7,201 bases of DNA from Candidatus Nitrosymbiomonas sp. GTDB lineage: Bacteria > Sysuimicrobiota > Sysuimicrobiia > Sysuimicrobiales > Humicultoraceae. Position 1 is the first letter of the stretch. Each line of letters begins with the position of its first letter. This document shows, in pieces, positions 5,897 to 7,201 of this stretch. The stretch lies in contig DYHL01000127.1 of NCBI GenBank assembly GCA_020724185.1, forward strand, positions 273-7,473, read 5' to 3'. The translations under genes and the position numbers were made by a program. The notes under the pieces are model-generated. The model made no database searches. It was not told where the DNA came from and saw only the letters and a program-made list of their open reading frames with translations.

Positions 5897-6849
5897 GAGA
5901 TATTCTCGCTCTTCGCGATGGGCGCCACCCCGGCCTCGATTGCCGGCCGGACCAACCCGTCCGCCCGTTCCAGCAGCCGCTCGGCCTCCTCGCGTCCCAC
6001 CGCGGCCAGCGCCATGACTATGGCCACCTTGGCGCTGCCCCCGGCCTCGTCCAGCAGCCGGCCGCTGGCGCCGGAATCCAGACCGGTCGCCTGCGCCACC
6101 ATGCGCTGCGCGCGCGCCGCCAGCTTCTTGTTGCTGGGCGACATGTCCACCATCAGGTTCGAGTACACCTTGCCCAGCCGGACCATGGCCGTTGTGCTGA
6201 GCATGTTCAGCACCATCTTCTGGGAGGTCCCGGCCTTCATGCGCGTCGAGCCGGTGAGAACCTCCGGGCCGGTGACCGGCGTAATGGGGATGTCCGCCGC
6301 CTGGGCCAGCGGCGAGCCGGGCACATTGCACAGACCGATGACGGTGCAACCGCGCCGTCGCGCCTCTTTGACTGCGCCCAGCACGAACGGCGTCACGCCG
6401 CTTGCGGCGATTGCTACGACCGCGTCGTTGGGTCCTGCGCCGAGTGATGAGATCTCCGCGGCGCCCGCGGTTGCGTCATCCTCGGACGGCCCAGCCGAGC
6501 CGATCGTGGCCTGCGAACCCCCGGCGATGAGGACCGGCACGAGCTCTGGCTCAACCCCGAAGGTGGGCGGCCACTCCAGCGCGTCCAGCAGACCGATCCG
6601 CCCGCTGGTGCCGGCGCCGACATAGATGACACGGCCCCCACAGCGCACGGCCCGTACGATGGCCTCCACCGCCCGGGCAATGCAGGGGATCTCGGCGGCC
6701 ACGGCTTCCGGGACGGTGTGATCCTCCTGGTTGATGACGCGCAGGATCTCCTCGGTAGAGAGGCGATCCAGCTCCATCGTTCTGGGGTTGCGCTGCTCCG
6801 TCTCCAGCTCGCAGTAGTTCACCGGCGGTCGCGGATCAGGTGGCACCAT
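5872..6849 (-). CDS. murQ: N-acetylmuramic acid 6-phosphate etherase
   Basis: MurQ cleaves the D-lactyl ether of MurNAc-6-phosphate, releasing D-lactate and GlcNAc-6-phosphate, which then enters amino-sugar metabolism. The 325-residue length is slightly longer than the usual 300 or so. Counting from ATG at 6849, the visible family marks are LETEQRNPRTMELDRLSTEEIL (about 15-36), the SIS-domain phosphate loop GAGTSGRIGLLDALEWPPTFG (78-98) with Glu92, AGGSQA (109-114) and SEDD with Glu123, ASGVTPFVLGA (149-159), and TGPEVLTGSTRMKAGTSQKMVLNMLST (about 193-219). Glu92 and Glu123 match the two catalytic glutamates of the family. Upstream in-frame GTG codons exist at 6858 and 6852, but ATG lies best behind AGAGGTGATC. 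The start overlaps the kinase gene by 14 bases and the stop overlaps anmK as ATGA, so all three are probably one operon. Confidence 0.97.
   Translation of the reverse strand: MVPPDPRPPVNYCELETEQRNPRTMELDRLSTEEILRVINQEDHTVPEAVAAEIPCIARAVEAIVRAVRCGGRVIYVGAGTSGRIGLLDALEWPPTFGVEPELVPVLIAGGSQATIGSAGPSEDDATAGAAEISSLGAGPNDAVVAIAASGVTPFVLGAVKEARRRGCTVIGLCNVPGSPLAQAADIPITPVTGPEVLTGSTRMKAGTSQKMVLNMLSTTAMVRLGKVYSNLMVDMSPSNKKLAARAQRMVAQATGLDSGASGRLLDEAGGSAKVAIVMALAAVGREEAERLLERADGLVRPAIEAGVAPIAKSENISGDEGCGR
5884..5889 (-). promoter_or_regulatory. Shine-Dalgarno sequence of anmK
   Basis: GAGGGG within the last codons of murQ lies eight bases before ATG at 5875, but only at the edge of the alternative GTG at 5884. 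This decides for the ATG start and for translational coupling to murQ. Confidence 0.65.
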
Positions 6850-7201
6850 CACGATCACCTCTCAGGTTCTCGACAAGCGCGGCGGCATCCATGCCCGCCG
6901 CTCGGGCCGCCAGCAGCGCGGCCCCGACCTCAGGCGGGAAGCGGGCAGGCGTCAGCACGGCCGGGCAAGCGCGCGCATCGAGCGCCCCCATCATCAGCCC
7001 GGCCACGGGCCCGCCCTCCACCAGCACCCCTCCCACCGCAACCAGGACAAACTCTTCCTCCTGCCAGCCCAGCGCGCGCGCCACCGCGAAGACCATCGTG
7101 GCAAGTCCTTCACCTGCCCGATCGAGAATGCGCGCGGCGACCGGATCTCCAGCGGAAGCGGCCTCCACTGCCAGCGGGGCCACCGATGCGATCTCGTCAC
7201 T
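6836..7201 (-). CDS. BadF/BadG-family amino-sugar kinase, C-terminal part (cut by window edge)
   Basis: Only the last 121 residues are visible; the frame is open to the right edge, starting SDEIASVAPLAVEAASAGD. This matches the C-terminal half of BadF/BadG/BcrA/BcrD-type ATPases, the family of N-acetylglucosamine kinases and of Clostridium MurK. Typical features are the helix APLAVEAASAGDPVAARILDRAGEGLA, the strand and glycine turn VLVAVGGVLVEGGPVAGLM (part of the ASKHA adenosine-binding region), and the closing FPPEVGAALLAARAAG. The ATP phosphate loops and sugar-binding residues lie beyond the window, so the substrate cannot be read directly. Because it overlaps murQ by 14 bases and anmK follows, I infer a MurNAc and/or GlcNAc kinase feeding MurNAc-6-phosphate to MurQ. 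A glucosamine kinase or an unrelated member of the family remains possible. Confidence 0.8.
   Translation of the reverse strand, partial: SDEIASVAPLAVEAASAGDPVAARILDRAGEGLATMVFAVARALGWQEEEFVLVAVGGVLVEGGPVAGLMMGALDARACPAVLTPARFPPEVGAALLAARAAGMDAAALVENLRGDRDGAT
6853..6862 (-). promoter_or_regulatory. Extended Shine-Dalgarno sequence of murQ
   Basis: AGAGGTGATC, identical to the element before rho, lies inside the end of the kinase gene. It ends three bases before ATG at 6849. The alternative GTG starts at 6858 and 6852 overlap or abut it, which argues against them. Confidence 0.65.

Overview
This is a GC-rich bacterial stretch in which every supported gene lies on the minus strand, so transcription runs from high to low coordinates. 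In that order the genes are: the C-terminal end of a BadF-family amino-sugar kinase (cut by the right edge), murQ, anmK, argS, a 254-base gap, a secreted S-layer-homology (SLH) protein, talC, and the start of rho (cut by the left edge). No RNA genes, CRISPR arrays, insertion sequences or phage genes were seen.

Kinase-murQ-anmK (about 4679-7201) is a tight operon with overlaps of 14 and 4 bases. Together the three enzymes would salvage the amino sugars of the cell's own peptidoglycan. AnmK turns 1,6-anhydro-MurNAc into MurNAc-6-phosphate, the kinase probably phosphorylates free MurNAc and/or GlcNAc, and MurQ cleaves MurNAc-6-phosphate to GlcNAc-6-phosphate plus D-lactate. argS follows after 23 bases, but a good -10 hexamer sits exactly where a leaderless argS transcript would need it, so argS may also have its own promoter.

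After argS there is a gap without a convincing gene (2722-2975), then a 500-codon envelope protein with a signal peptide, SLH repeats split around a BsuPI-like beta domain, and a further beta module apparently inserted inside that domain. Its last codons carry the Shine-Dalgarno sequence of talC, and talC is followed 42 bases later by rho. Association of a transaldolase gene with rho is also known from Firmicutes such as Bacillus subtilis, where murA and fba genes lie in the same cluster.

The organism cannot be named from this window. High GC, an SLH protein, the talC-rho neighbourhood, extended Shine-Dalgarno sequences and a likely leaderless promoter suggest a high-GC Terrabacteria-type lineage (Firmicutes-, Deinococcus-, Armatimonadota-like or an uncultured phylum); this is inference. 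Most of the window is housekeeping. The least ordinary items are the nested SLH/BsuPI protein, the argS promoter, the substituted ArgS signature motifs and a small tandem duplication that forms the murQ-anmK junction. I see no clear new multi-gene system.
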